64,000 nt of DNA from a bacterium. GTDB taxonomy: Bacteria; UBP14; UBA6098; 4484-93. Both the position numbers and the translations under genes were made by a program. Shown here piece by piece: positions 48,156 to 57,051 of the stretch. The notes under the pieces are model-generated. The model worked only from the letters and a program-made list of their open reading frames with translations. It ran no database searches and was not told where the DNA came from. The stretch's first letter is position 1, and each line of letters begins with the position of its first letter. The DNA lies in NCBI GenBank assembly GCA_021158465.1, contig JAGGUN010000006.1:1-64000 (forward strand). The letters run 5' to 3'.

Positions 48156-48208
48156 CTGTTTTTTTCTGCCAATATCTTATGGAGCAATGAGTTAATGCCA
48201 ATAAACAC

Positions 48209-50107
48209 CTATTTCCATCTTCTATCTTTTTTCATCTGTTCGATCGCTTTCAGGATATTATCTTTGTCCGATGCTCCCGGTTTCAGTTCGAGATACTTTT
48301 CAAAGAACCTCTCGGCGGGTTCCCTCATACCCATCTGGTAGTAGCATATTCCGAGTTCTTTTGCCACTTTTGAGTTATCGGGATATTCTTGATAAAGTTT
48401 AGTGAGTATATCGATAGCTTCTTTTTCCCTGCTCGTATTGAATAGCAGGTTTGCCAGTTCTATCCTTGCCACCACGAGTTCTTTGCTATTTTCTTCCTTT
48501 GCCGATGCAATTCTCAGGAACCTTTCGGCGTTTTTTATGTCCCCGGTTTTTCTGTAGCACACGCCTATGCTGTAGCTATTGTAGTAGGCGATTTCCTCGG
48601 GGGGGAGCAGCTCTTCGAGCTTGTTTGCGTATTTTATCACCGAGTCGCATTCTTCTATTCCTGCATATGCGGCGACGAGGTTGCCAAGCAGATTCTCATC
48701 TGTCGTATCGATATCGTATGCGGTATAGAGCGGTGGAATAGCCTCCTTAAATTTGCCGTATGCGATGTAGGCGTTCCCCAGCTGGATGCTTATGAGATAG
48801 TCCCCTGGTATCTTTTTGTTTGCGTCTTCCCACACCGTTACCGCAGTTTGCCAGACATCGTTTCGTTGCACTGTCAGTATGGAATAGGAGGCGATGAGTG
48901 AGCCTGTCAGTATATAAACAGCTGATGGCTTTTTTATAAGTTTTGCGAGCCATCCGATAAGATAGGCGATGCACACCGCATAGCCAACGGATGAGACGAG
49001 TGCGTATCTGTCTGCTTTTTGTATGGCGATTTTAACAAACCCCATAGTCGGCAGCAGGTTGACATAGAACCATAATATAAAAAAGGAAACAATCTTATTC
49101 TTTTTATAGAAATATATTATAAGATAGACCATCACAGCAAGCAGGATGAATGCGAGGATGATTTTCCCTGCTGGAAGGCTGACCATCCTGGTTTCCTGAT
49201 ATCTTGCCACAAGCCTGACAGGGAGGAACATCTTGCCGATGTAGAATGCGAGGTTATAAACGATGATGAACGGGTGAAGCCCCTGGTAGCTCAGATTTCC
49301 CTTGAGAAAGGTGGTTCCGGCGAAGAAGAGGAAATATATCACCCCTGGGAATGTTATAATCCAGTAAGGGATGTGGGCGAGAAATATTCTTCGTTCCCTC
49401 TTGAAATAGAGCCAGTAGAACAGAAGCACAAGAGGGAGTGTTACTGCCTGGGGTTTCGACAGGACGGAGATGATATATGAGCCGTATGAGGCGATAAGAA
49501 ACCATCTGTTTCCCTTCTCCACCCAGAGGATGAAAAGATACAGCGATAGGAGGAAGAATGTCCCGAATAGCACCTCTTTTCTTGCGGCGAGGTATGTAAC
49601 GGATTCCACATGAAGCGGATGGACGGCAAATACTGCTGTTGCAAGGAGGGCGGGCTTCTCGGAATGCAGTATCCTGAAGAGGCACTTATACAGGAGGAAG
49701 ATGATTACGAGGTACAGCAGCAGGTTATGCAGATGCAGACCGAATAGAAGATATCTTGCTCCGAATATGGTATGGTCGATAGAGTATGAGAAGTCTCGGA
49801 TTGGCTGGTATGTCGAGCCAACCCTTATGCTGAATATCTTTGCAATTCTCTCTGCCGATAGCACTCCGACCTTGGAACTCTTCAGGATAAGATTGATGTC
49901 ATCCCAGTTGGTGTAGTCGTTATCGAATGTGTTGATGTAGAGTGCCGCTGTTATACAGAGGATAAGAACGAGCCAGATGCCTTTACGGTTTTTCAGTTTC
50001 CCCTGCCTCGAGTTTTTGGACTGCCTTTCGTATCTTCTCCGCGTCGGATGCTCTCGGATAAAGGTTGAGGTACCTCTTGAGGTATTCCAGAGCCTTCTGT
50101 TTATCAC
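48209..50107 (-). CDS. TMTC/PMT-like multi-pass glycosyltransferase with C-terminal TPRs
   Basis: NDYTNWDDINLI, HPLHVESVTYLAARKEVLF, many TMs, then TPR-like repeats; true start uncertain (annotated ORF start overlaps the upstream gene by about 125 nt, no closer ATG). Confidence 0.75.
   Translation of the reverse strand: MINRRLWNTSRGTSTFIREHPTRRRYERQSKNSRQGKLKNRKGIWLVLILCITAALYINTFDNDYTNWDDINLILKSSKVGVLSAERIAKIFSIRVGSTYQPIRDFSYSIDHTIFGARYLLFGLHLHNLLLYLVIIFLLYKCLFRILHSEKPALLATAVFAVHPLHVESVTYLAARKEVLFGTFFLLSLYLFILWVEKGNRWFLIASYGSYIISVLSKPQAVTLPLVLLFYWLYFKRERRIFLAHIPYWIITFPGVIYFLFFAGTTFLKGNLSYQGLHPFIIVYNLAFYIGKMFLPVRLVARYQETRMVSLPAGKIILAFILLAVMVYLIIYFYKKNKIVSFFILWFYVNLLPTMGFVKIAIQKADRYALVSSVGYAVCIAYLIGWLAKLIKKPSAVYILTGSLIASYSILTVQRNDVWQTAVTVWEDANKKIPGDYLISIQLGNAYIAYGKFKEAIPPLYTAYDIDTTDENLLGNLVAAYAGIEECDSVIKYANKLEELLPPEEIAYYNSYSIGVCYRKTGDIKNAERFLRIASAKEENSKELVVARIELANLLFNTSREKEAIDILTKLYQEYPDNSKVAKELGICYYQMGMREPAERFFEKYLELKPGASDKDNILKAIEQMKKDRRWK
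49571..49624. repeat. 54-bp exact repeat, copy 1 (copy 2 at 51351..51404), inside the paralogous TMTC-like genes
   Basis: CACCTCTTTTCTTGCGGCGAGGTATGTAACGGATTCCACATGAAGCGGATGGAC present at both positions. Confidence 0.95.
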
Positions 50108-51770
50108 CTGACTTGTAGTAGAGTGTTTCGAGGTTTCGCAGTGCTAATGTGTGTTTTGGGTCTATTTTGATGGCTCTTGTAAGCATCTTTTCAGAGAGTT
50201 CTGGTCTCCCTGTTCTGAAATACAGCACCCCGAGGTCGGACAGTGCGAGAAGGTCTCTTGGGTTGTGTTCAAGTGCCTTTTTCAGCCAGTATTCTCCCTT
50301 TTCGAATTTTCCCATCATAAGGAATGATGAGCCCATATCCCTCATAGCAGAGGGATGCAGTTTCTCGGGACCTGTTATCGCAAGCGCTTCCTCGAAGTAT
50401 CTGACCGCCTTGTCGTACTGCTTTGTCCTTGAGTAAGCCTGCCCGATGTTGTAGAGTATCTTTGGCTCGCGTGGGTTTATCTTGTATGCCCAAAGCAGGG
50501 GGGGAAGAGCCTCCTTATATTCGTGATATTCGTTCCTTGCCCTACCGACGCCCCAGCAGACTATATAATTCTTAGGGTATTTCTTATAAGCATCCTCCCA
50601 GATGGTTTTTGTGTTCCGCCAGACAAAGTTTCTCTGAACGGTGAGGGATGAATAGAAGATCAGGAACGGTAGGGCGATGAGTATCGCAACCCTTTCACAT
50701 CTTTTTTTCCTTATCCTCTTTGCTATGTAGAATATACCCATAGACAGAAGGGCTGCATAGGAGAGTGACGAGATAAAAACATATCTGTCAGCCCTTTGAA
50801 TAGCGATTCTCAGAAGACCTGATGTCGGGATGAGGTTCACCAGGAACCAGGCAATGAAGAAAGATACCTTCTTCTGTTTTTTGTAGAGGAGTATGATTAG
50901 TGCAACTAAGAGCGAGACTACGGCGACCCCGATCAGCTTGTCAAAAAGGCTCATCGTTCTTATGAAATAATCGGGGTACCTTATGCACATCTTTACGGGT
51001 GCGATGAGCATTGCGATGTAATTGGTAACCTGCCTTGTGATGATGAGCGGATGTATCCCAGGGTAGAATGAGCCCTCCTTTGGAGTTATGGTTCTTGAGA
51101 AGAAGATGAAGTATCCGAGGATGACAAGCATCATCCCCCAGAAGGGGAGCTCGCTTGTGAAGCGGTTCTTTTTCTTCTTTGAGAAGTATGTGTCCCACAT
51201 AAGGAGACATAGAGGTAAGCTCACAGCAGATGGCTTGGATAGGAGGGCTATGACAAATGAGATAAAGGATAGAATAAGGTTTTTTCCTTTTTTCTCCTTG
51301 TCAGCTGTGATGTACAGGTAAAATGATAGAAAGAAGAAGAAGTTGACCAACACCTCTTTTCTTGCGGCGAGGTATGTAACGGATTCCACATGAAGCGGAT
51401 GGACAGCGAATATCGCTGTTGCGAGGAATGCGACATCCTCTTTCATGAACCTCTTCAACAGGAAATAGACCACGATGAGAGTTAGAAGATAGAAGATGAG
51501 ATTAGTCAGATGGTAGCCTATGGGGTTTAGGTGCCAGATGGCATAGTCTATAGCATATGAGAACTCACGGATCGGCTGGTATGTGCTTCCCGCACTGGGT
51601 AGGAATATCTTTTTGAGGTTGTCGAGTGCCAGTGACCTGATTCTCGTGTTCTTGACGATGAGGTTGTTGTCGTCCCAGTTGGTGAACTCGTTCCAGAAGG
51701 AGTTGAGATATAAGAGGACTACCAGAAGGAGGATAATTCCAAGTTTCAGCGTGTCGCTTGCAAGGTTCAT
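49983..51770 (-). CDS. TMTC/PMT-like multi-pass glycosyltransferase with C-terminal TPRs (tandem paralog)
   Basis: NEFTNWDDNNLI, HPLHVESVTYLAARKEVLV, TPRs (KHTLALRNLETLYYKSGDKQKALEYLKRYLNLYP); start MNLASDTLKL overlapping the glgA stop (TGATG). Confidence 0.78.
   Translation of the reverse strand: MNLASDTLKLGIILLLVVLLYLNSFWNEFTNWDDNNLIVKNTRIRSLALDNLKKIFLPSAGSTYQPIREFSYAIDYAIWHLNPIGYHLTNLIFYLLTLIVVYFLLKRFMKEDVAFLATAIFAVHPLHVESVTYLAARKEVLVNFFFFLSFYLYITADKEKKGKNLILSFISFVIALLSKPSAVSLPLCLLMWDTYFSKKKKNRFTSELPFWGMMLVILGYFIFFSRTITPKEGSFYPGIHPLIITRQVTNYIAMLIAPVKMCIRYPDYFIRTMSLFDKLIGVAVVSLLVALIILLYKKQKKVSFFIAWFLVNLIPTSGLLRIAIQRADRYVFISSLSYAALLSMGIFYIAKRIRKKRCERVAILIALPFLIFYSSLTVQRNFVWRNTKTIWEDAYKKYPKNYIVCWGVGRARNEYHEYKEALPPLLWAYKINPREPKILYNIGQAYSRTKQYDKAVRYFEEALAITGPEKLHPSAMRDMGSSFLMMGKFEKGEYWLKKALEHNPRDLLALSDLGVLYFRTGRPELSEKMLTRAIKIDPKHTLALRNLETLYYKSGDKQKALEYLKRYLNLYPRASDAEKIRKAVQKLEAGETEKP
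51351..51404. repeat. 54-bp exact repeat, copy 2
   Basis: Identical to 49571..49624 and encodes VHPLHVESVTYLAARKEV. Confidence 0.95.
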
Positions 51771-53221
51771 CAGCTGGTGTAAAGCATGATGTATCTTTTT
51801 GCTGATTTGTGCCAGGAGAAGTCTTTTTTCATTCCTCTTATCATAATCTTTCGCCAAGTCGGGTAATCTTCAAAGACTGTTAGGGCTCGGTTTATTGCCT
51901 TCAGAAGGGCTTTGGGATCGTATTCCTCGAACAGGAACCCTGTTCCTGACTTGGGGTTCTCTGTAAAATCTACTATCGTATCCTTGAGTCCTCCCGTTTT
52001 CCTTGCTACAGGCACTGTTCCGTAATGCATGGCGAACATCTGAGTCAGTCCGCAGGGCTCGTATCTCGAGGGTATGAGCAGTATGTCGCTTCCTGCGAAT
52101 ATCCTGTGCGAGAGTTTTATGTCAAAACGGATGTTCGCTGACACCTTTTTGGGGAATGAAAGAGCCATCTTCTCGAAGAACTCCTCATAGTCAGGCTCAC
52201 CCGTTCCGAGGAGTGTGAATGTTACATCGCGCATCATAAGCTGTGGAAATATCTCCTTTAGTATGTCTATTCCCTTCTGTGGAGCGAGGCGGGTTATTAT
52301 CCCGAGCATCGGGAGGTCAAGCGTCTCTTTTGGTAAGCCGAGTTCCTTTATAAGCTCTAACTTATTCATCCGCTTTCCTGATAGGTCATCGCTTGTGTAA
52401 GAGAACGGGAGGTTCGGATTATTCTCTGTTGTCCAGATGGTTTGATCGATGCCGTTTAGTATTCCAGATAGTTTATGCGAATATTTTGAGAGTAGTCCCT
52501 CGAGTCCGTATCCGTATTCTGGTGTTTTTATCTCCTCGGCGTATGTCGGTGATACTGTTGTTATCCTGTCGGCATACTCTATACCGAGCTTCATAAAGTT
52601 CACCTTGCCGTAGAACTCGAACGGAGACATAGGGTAGAACCTGTCTTTGCCAACCCCGATGAACGAAAGTATGGAGGGGTCATATTTCCCCTGATAGCCG
52701 ATGTTGTGGATGCTGAATATTGTCCTGGTATCGGGGAGTATCGCTTGTTCTTTTATATACATAGGAACAAGAGCGGTCTGATAATCGTTGCAATGGATAA
52801 CATCGGGAGAGAGCGACAGGGCTTTTATGGTTTCGATTATCCCCTTGGCAAAGAATGTCCATCTTTCGCCGTCATCGGGATATGCTTTACCGGTTTTTGG
52901 ATCAGTGTAAACGCCTTCGCGGGAGAAATAGTTACCATTCTCTATGAAATAAATACTAACGCCTGTTTTATCCTTGCAAGAGAAAAGTCTCATCCGTTCT
53001 GTTCTCCCAGCCATATCGATGGGTATCGGTTTTACATCTTTTACAGGCTTTATCCCGAAGCGGTCGATGTCTATTGTTCTATACAGGGGAAGGAAGAGCG
53101 TTACCTTATGTCCCATTTTAGAGAACTCTTTTGGAAGTGCCCCCATAACATCCCCCAGACCGCCGACCTTTATGTATGGATAAGCCTCTGCTGAGCTGAT
53201 GGCTATGGAAAGCGGCTTCAT
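51770..53221 (-). CDS. glgA: Glycogen synthase (ADP-glucose type)
   Basis: EAYPYIKVGGLGDVMGALPKEFSKMGHKVTLFLP, IHNIGYQGKYD, LIPSRYEPCGLTQMFAMHYGTVPVARKTGGLKDTI. Confidence 0.95.
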   Translation of the reverse strand: MKPLSIAISSAEAYPYIKVGGLGDVMGALPKEFSKMGHKVTLFLPLYRTIDIDRFGIKPVKDVKPIPIDMAGRTERMRLFSCKDKTGVSIYFIENGNYFSREGVYTDPKTGKAYPDDGERWTFFAKGIIETIKALSLSPDVIHCNDYQTALVPMYIKEQAILPDTRTIFSIHNIGYQGKYDPSILSFIGVGKDRFYPMSPFEFYGKVNFMKLGIEYADRITTVSPTYAEEIKTPEYGYGLEGLLSKYSHKLSGILNGIDQTIWTTENNPNLPFSYTSDDLSGKRMNKLELIKELGLPKETLDLPMLGIITRLAPQKGIDILKEIFPQLMMRDVTFTLLGTGEPDYEEFFEKMALSFPKKVSANIRFDIKLSHRIFAGSDILLIPSRYEPCGLTQMFAMHYGTVPVARKTGGLKDTIVDFTENPKSGTGFLFEEYDPKALLKAINRALTVFEDYPTWRKIMIRGMKKDFSWHKSAKRYIMLYTS

Positions 53222-53889
53222 CTTGGCTCCTTGGACTGTTTTTTTATTGCCTTGGCGACGGGAATGACCGTCTCGGGTTTCTTTGATGTTACCTCGAAAA
53301 CAGGCAGTTTCGGATTTATTCGTGAGAGGTGATCTCTAAACTTCTCGCTGCTGAAATCGATGTATGGGAGGAGGTCTATCTTTGTCAGGACGAGCATACT
53401 CCCGCTTACGAACATTGGCGGGTACTTAGCGGGTTTGTCCTCTCCTTCGGGGACGCTCGATATGATTATTCTCATATCCTCCCCAAGATCGAAGAATGTC
53501 GGGCAGATAAGGTTGCCGACATTCTCGATAAAGAGATATTTTGTTCCATTGAGGTCGAGTTTTTCTATTGCACGGGATATGAGGTGGGCGTTCAGGTGGC
53601 AAGCTCCCTTGGTGTTTATCTGGACTGTCCTGACTCCAAGCGATTCCATTCTATGACTGTCGATATCCCCCTCGAGGTCGCCCTCGATAACAGCGATATT
53701 ATCCTTCCCGAGATGAGGGATAAGCATCTCGAGGAATGTGGTCTTGCCGGAGCCGGGTGAGCCTGTGATGTTCACGGCAAGTATCTCCTTTTCTCGAAAG
53801 AAGCTCCTGTTCTCCGCGGCGCGAGTGTCGTTATCCTTGAGAATATTTTCCTCTAATGTGATGATCTCATGCTTATGCTCATCACACAT
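53218..53889 (-). CDS. hypB: Hydrogenase nickel incorporation GTPase HypB
   Basis: NITGSPGSGKTTFLEMLI, EGDLEGDIDSHRM, FIENVGNLICPTFFDLGE, VLTKIDLLPY. Confidence 0.94.
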   Translation of the reverse strand: MCDEHKHEIITLEENILKDNDTRAAENRSFFREKEILAVNITGSPGSGKTTFLEMLIPHLGKDNIAVIEGDLEGDIDSHRMESLGVRTVQINTKGACHLNAHLISRAIEKLDLNGTKYLFIENVGNLICPTFFDLGEDMRIIISSVPEGEDKPAKYPPMFVSGSMLVLTKIDLLPYIDFSSEKFRDHLSRINPKLPVFEVTSKKPETVIPVAKAIKKQSKEPR

Positions 53890-54229
53890 CTTCTACTACC
53901 TCCATTTCTACGATTTCCGACTCGTATCCTCCTGTTATATCGATGGATGTCTCTCCACAGAAAGGGCATCTCATCTCAAAGTTCTTTATGTCAAACTCAC
54001 TTTGACAGGTGTTGCATTTACCTCTAACCGGTTTGATTTCTATCTCAAGGATTGTATCCTTAAACCTCTTATCCCCTCTTGTTAAGGTACTGAATGCGGT
54101 TTCGAGTAGGTCTTTCTGCACCATCTTTAGTTCGCCGAAACGGAGTTTTATTCTCGTTACCTGTTTCTTCCCATCGAGCATAGGGTATATAACCGATAGG
54201 AGCCGTCTTGCGATGCCTGTTTCATGCAT
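53882..54229 (-). CDS. hypA: Hydrogenase maturation nickel metallochaperone HypA
   Basis: MHETGIARRLL N-terminus; zinc site CNTCQ...CPFCGE. Confidence 0.92.
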   Translation of the reverse strand: MHETGIARRLLSVIYPMLDGKKQVTRIKLRFGELKMVQKDLLETAFSTLTRGDKRFKDTILEIEIKPVRGKCNTCQSEFDIKNFEMRCPFCGETSIDITGGYESEIVEMEVVEDV

Positions 54230-54232
54230 ATC

Positions 54233-54694
54233 CTATAGGTTCAGCCTTGATTTTACCTTTTCGAGGAACCTGAGTATTCCGACCTCTACATCAGGGGATA
54301 AATCCTCACCAAATCCTATATTCAGTGGTTGAATTCCCAGAAGTTTTACATCGATATCCTGGTAATTTTTCAGGAAATGCACAAGGAGCGAGAACCCTGG
54401 TCCGTGCGTGAGGGGGAAGGAGTTCATCATTTCCTCTGCGGCGAACAGCCTTGTTTCTCCTGGGGTTCCTCCGAAATCCACTGCATCCACGATAATCAAT
54501 ACTTCGGGAGCAAGCTGTGCAATCTTTTCGGCGTAGTTTTCGGGCGCGGTCCCGGATACCAGTGTCCTTTCAGGGAATATCTTTTTCATCTCCTCGGCAA
54601 GGACGACCCCTGCTGCATCGTCGCTCTTCAGTTTATTTCCCACACCGAGAATAACAAACTTCCTGCTGAGGTGTTGTATAAACTCATCAATCAT
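54233..54694 (-). CDS. Hydrogenase maturation endopeptidase (HycI/HyaD-type)
   Basis: VILGVGNKLKSDDAAGVVLAEEM, IIVDAVDFGGTPG, THGPGFSLLVHFLK. Confidence 0.87.
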   Translation of the reverse strand: MIDEFIQHLSRKFVILGVGNKLKSDDAAGVVLAEEMKKIFPERTLVSGTAPENYAEKIAQLAPEVLIIVDAVDFGGTPGETRLFAAEEMMNSFPLTHGPGFSLLVHFLKNYQDIDVKLLGIQPLNIGFGEDLSPDVEVGILRFLEKVKSRLNL

Positions 54695-55248
54695 CGAACG
54701 GTTCTGTGAATGGTTGCGAAGGCGGTTTTCCCAATGCCGTTTTCTTCCATAATTTTTATTACCGGTTCATATTGTTTCATAGGAAACCTCACATTGATGG
54801 TAAGACCTGGATGAGGACAGGTGCAGATTAGATACATTGGATTATCTTGTAAGGAAGATAAATCTCTTGCGTCACCAACGAGGATCTGGGGGTGAATTTC
54901 CTTGCCGAAGGGATTTGGTTGTTGAGACCCCATATTGAAGTCCGCGTCCTTTTTTGCCGGTTCGAGAGGCTTATCGTTGATGTCGTGGGCTATGCACCTT
55001 CTCCCTAATAGTTTTGCCTCAACTGCGGTTGTGCTCGCTCCGCAGAAATAGTCTAAGACCGGGTCTCCAGGTTTTGAGTATTTGAGGATTACATTCCGAT
55101 TGGATGTTCTTAGAACGCCGAGGTTGGTACCACGCGGTTTTGTAACGGCTCGTTCGATATACTTGAGGCTGGCGCCGTCCTTCTTCCCGATTTCTGGGTT
55201 AGGATTGCTTCTCGCTTTTTCTTTTAATCTTGCTTTTTTGTTGGGCAT
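54691..55248 (-). CDS. Degenerate/shortened site-specific DNA methyltransferase-like protein
   Basis: SKPGDPVLDYFCGASTTAVEAKLLGRRCIAHDIN (altered motif I), ILVGDARDLS...LICTCPHPG (altered motif IV); ends soon after motif IV. Confidence 0.6.
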   Translation of the reverse strand: MPNKKARLKEKARSNPNPEIGKKDGASLKYIERAVTKPRGTNLGVLRTSNRNVILKYSKPGDPVLDYFCGASTTAVEAKLLGRRCIAHDINDKPLEPAKKDADFNMGSQQPNPFGKEIHPQILVGDARDLSSLQDNPMYLICTCPHPGLTINVRFPMKQYEPVIKIMEENGIGKTAFATIHRTVR

Positions 55249-55279
55249 TATAGGTTATCTTTGCGTTTAGTTTGTTATT

Positions 55280-55307
55280 ATTATATCAAATTTTCGCTGC
55301 GGTTCAA
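55280..55307 (-). promoter_or_regulatory. Predicted sigma70-like promoter for the MTase-protease-hypA-hypB-glgA operon
   Basis: Minus strand TTGAAC - 16 nt - TATAAT. Confidence 0.5.
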
Positions 55308-55347
55308 GGTAAATTCTTGGTTGGACGCTGTTTTGTGGACAGATTGT

Positions 55348-55965
55348 TTAGCCCCAGTCTTCTTTGAGGAACATACTTGCCCGGCAGGCAGGGCAAAGCC
55401 TTCTGTAGAAGTCCTCTCTGAGGAAACGCTCTCTTGCCTCTTTGTCGGCTGGTTCCTCATCTATCAATCCGAGTTCAATTGCCCTCTGTATTATGATGGT
55501 CTGGTTTGCGAACGCCTTCTCGCCCAGTTTCTTCTCGAGCCAATCGAGATGCTTCTCTGTCGTTATCGGCTTGCCGCATATCTCGCAGAGGACGAGTTTG
55601 TCCTCGATTCTCTCGAAGAAGTCCTCCTTCGACAGTGATGCCATCTCGAACTCGTTCGTGAACTCGATGCCATCCTGCGTTGTGCAATGTGCGAGGCATT
55701 CGCCGCAGAAGATGCATTTTCCGTAATCCCGGATGAGCACACGATACATCTTGTCGTCCTTTTTGTATTCCTCGACCTTGATTGCGTCCGATGGGCAGAC
55801 CTCGGCGCAAGCTCCACAGACTATACAGTTTTCCTCGATGAATATGGGTTTCCCTCTGAACTCTTTCTGCACCTCGGCAGGAGCGAACGGATATTTGGTT
55901 GTAAAGGGTGCGCTTGTAAGTGAACGCAGAGCCTCACCGAGCTCCCTTACCTTCGGTCTCTTCAA
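55348..55965 (-). CDS. 4Fe-4S ferredoxin subunit of group-4 hydrogenase (MbhN/HycF-like)
   Basis: CIVCGACAEVCPSDAI and CIFCGECLAHC, C-terminal CEICGKP...CPACR; start likely TTG at 55965 after GAGGAGGGG. Confidence 0.82.
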   Translation of the reverse strand: MKRPKVRELGEALRSLTSAPFTTKYPFAPAEVQKEFRGKPIFIEENCIVCGACAEVCPSDAIKVEEYKKDDKMYRVLIRDYGKCIFCGECLAHCTTQDGIEFTNEFEMASLSKEDFFERIEDKLVLCEICGKPITTEKHLDWLEKKLGEKAFANQTIIIQRAIELGLIDEEPADKEARERFLREDFYRRLCPACRASMFLKEDWG

Positions 55966-55978
55966 CTTTATCCCCTCC

Positions 55979-56308
55979 TCACATATTGGTGTCTTCGTGG
56001 TATTTATCCACAACGGAGCCTTCCCAGAGTTTGATTCCTGCTTTGTGGCTGCCACGAGCAAGTGCATGAGCGCCGGTTGGTGAAGTGAGTAAGATGAATG
56101 CAGCGCATATCAGAGCCTTGATGCCCCCTGCTGTGATTCCGAAGTGAAAGCAGGCTCCAAAAAGTATGAAGCAGGTCCCAAGTGTCACACATTTTGTCGC
56201 TGCCTGCAGCCTGTTATAAACATCTGGGAGACGAACAAGCCCGATTGCTCCCAGAAGGTCGAATGCAACCCCTGTGACAAGCAGGATTTCTGCTATGATG
56301 TTACTCAT
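55979..56308 (-). CDS. Mrp-type Na+/H+ antiporter subunit G
   Basis: GAIGLVRLPDVYNRLQAATKCVTLGT, LLTSPTGAHALARGSHKAGI; start MSNIIAEI. Confidence 0.9.
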   Translation of the reverse strand: MSNIIAEILLVTGVAFDLLGAIGLVRLPDVYNRLQAATKCVTLGTCFILFGACFHFGITAGGIKALICAAFILLTSPTGAHALARGSHKAGIKLWEGSVVDKYHEDTNM

Positions 56309-56555
56309 CGAACCCCCTCCCCTCGAGGAATTTGGCAAGGGCAATGGTGCCGACGAAGGAGATGAGTGCCCAAGCGATAGCAATATTCAGGTAGTAGCCG
56401 CGCCCTGTTATGATTGACATAAAAGCACAGAAGCCGACGATGATCGTTCCAAGAATGTCGATGGATACTGTCCTGTCTGCTGGTGTGGGACCAAGTGCTA
56501 TCCGATACAAACAGAGAAAACTTGCCAGCAAAAGGACGATGATATAGCCTGTCAT
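56301..56555 (-). CDS. Mrp-type antiporter subunit F
   Basis: GPTPADRTVSIDILGTIIVG. Confidence 0.9.
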   Translation of the reverse strand: MTGYIIVLLLASFLCLYRIALGPTPADRTVSIDILGTIIVGFCAFMSIITGRGYYLNIAIAWALISFVGTIALAKFLEGRGFDE

Positions 56556-57037
56556 TCGAAGATTCTCCTTATTATTTTTTCAAACCTATCCACTATTATC
56601 TTTGTCTGCTTTTCAGGGTCATCTGTTTTTACATTTATCCAGTGGACATAGAGGTAGTCGTCGATTATATCCACCGTCAGCGTCCCGGGTGTGAGTGTTA
56701 TCGAATTTGCGAGGAATGTTTGTCCCATATCGGTTTTGAGTGTTGTTTTCACCTTGACAATTCCAGGGCGTATCGGCAGGGCAGGATGGAGCACGCGATA
56801 TGCAACATCGAAGTTCGCCTTTATGATTTCCCACAGAAGGCATGGAATGTAGATAATAAACCAGAATATCCTGATAGGATTGACAAGCCTGGTCACCTTC
56901 TGCAAGAAGATGTCGGACAGGAGCAGGACCGTTATAAGCGAGAATATCAATCCGACGGCAATGTCCTGCCAGTCCAAGCTCCAGGTTAGAAGGAGCCAGA
57001 GGATGAACAAAACAGCGAACTGGATTATCTTTCTCAT
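56552..57037 (-). CDS. Mrp-type antiporter subunit E
   Basis: LWLLLTWSLDWQDIAVGL, LANSITLTPGTLTVDI. Confidence 0.9.
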   Translation of the reverse strand: MRKIIQFAVLFILWLLLTWSLDWQDIAVGLIFSLITVLLLSDIFLQKVTRLVNPIRIFWFIIYIPCLLWEIIKANFDVAYRVLHPALPIRPGIVKVKTTLKTDMGQTFLANSITLTPGTLTVDIIDDYLYVHWINVKTDDPEKQTKIIVDRFEKIIRRIFE

Positions 57038-57051
57038 TTCCTCCCTGCCTT

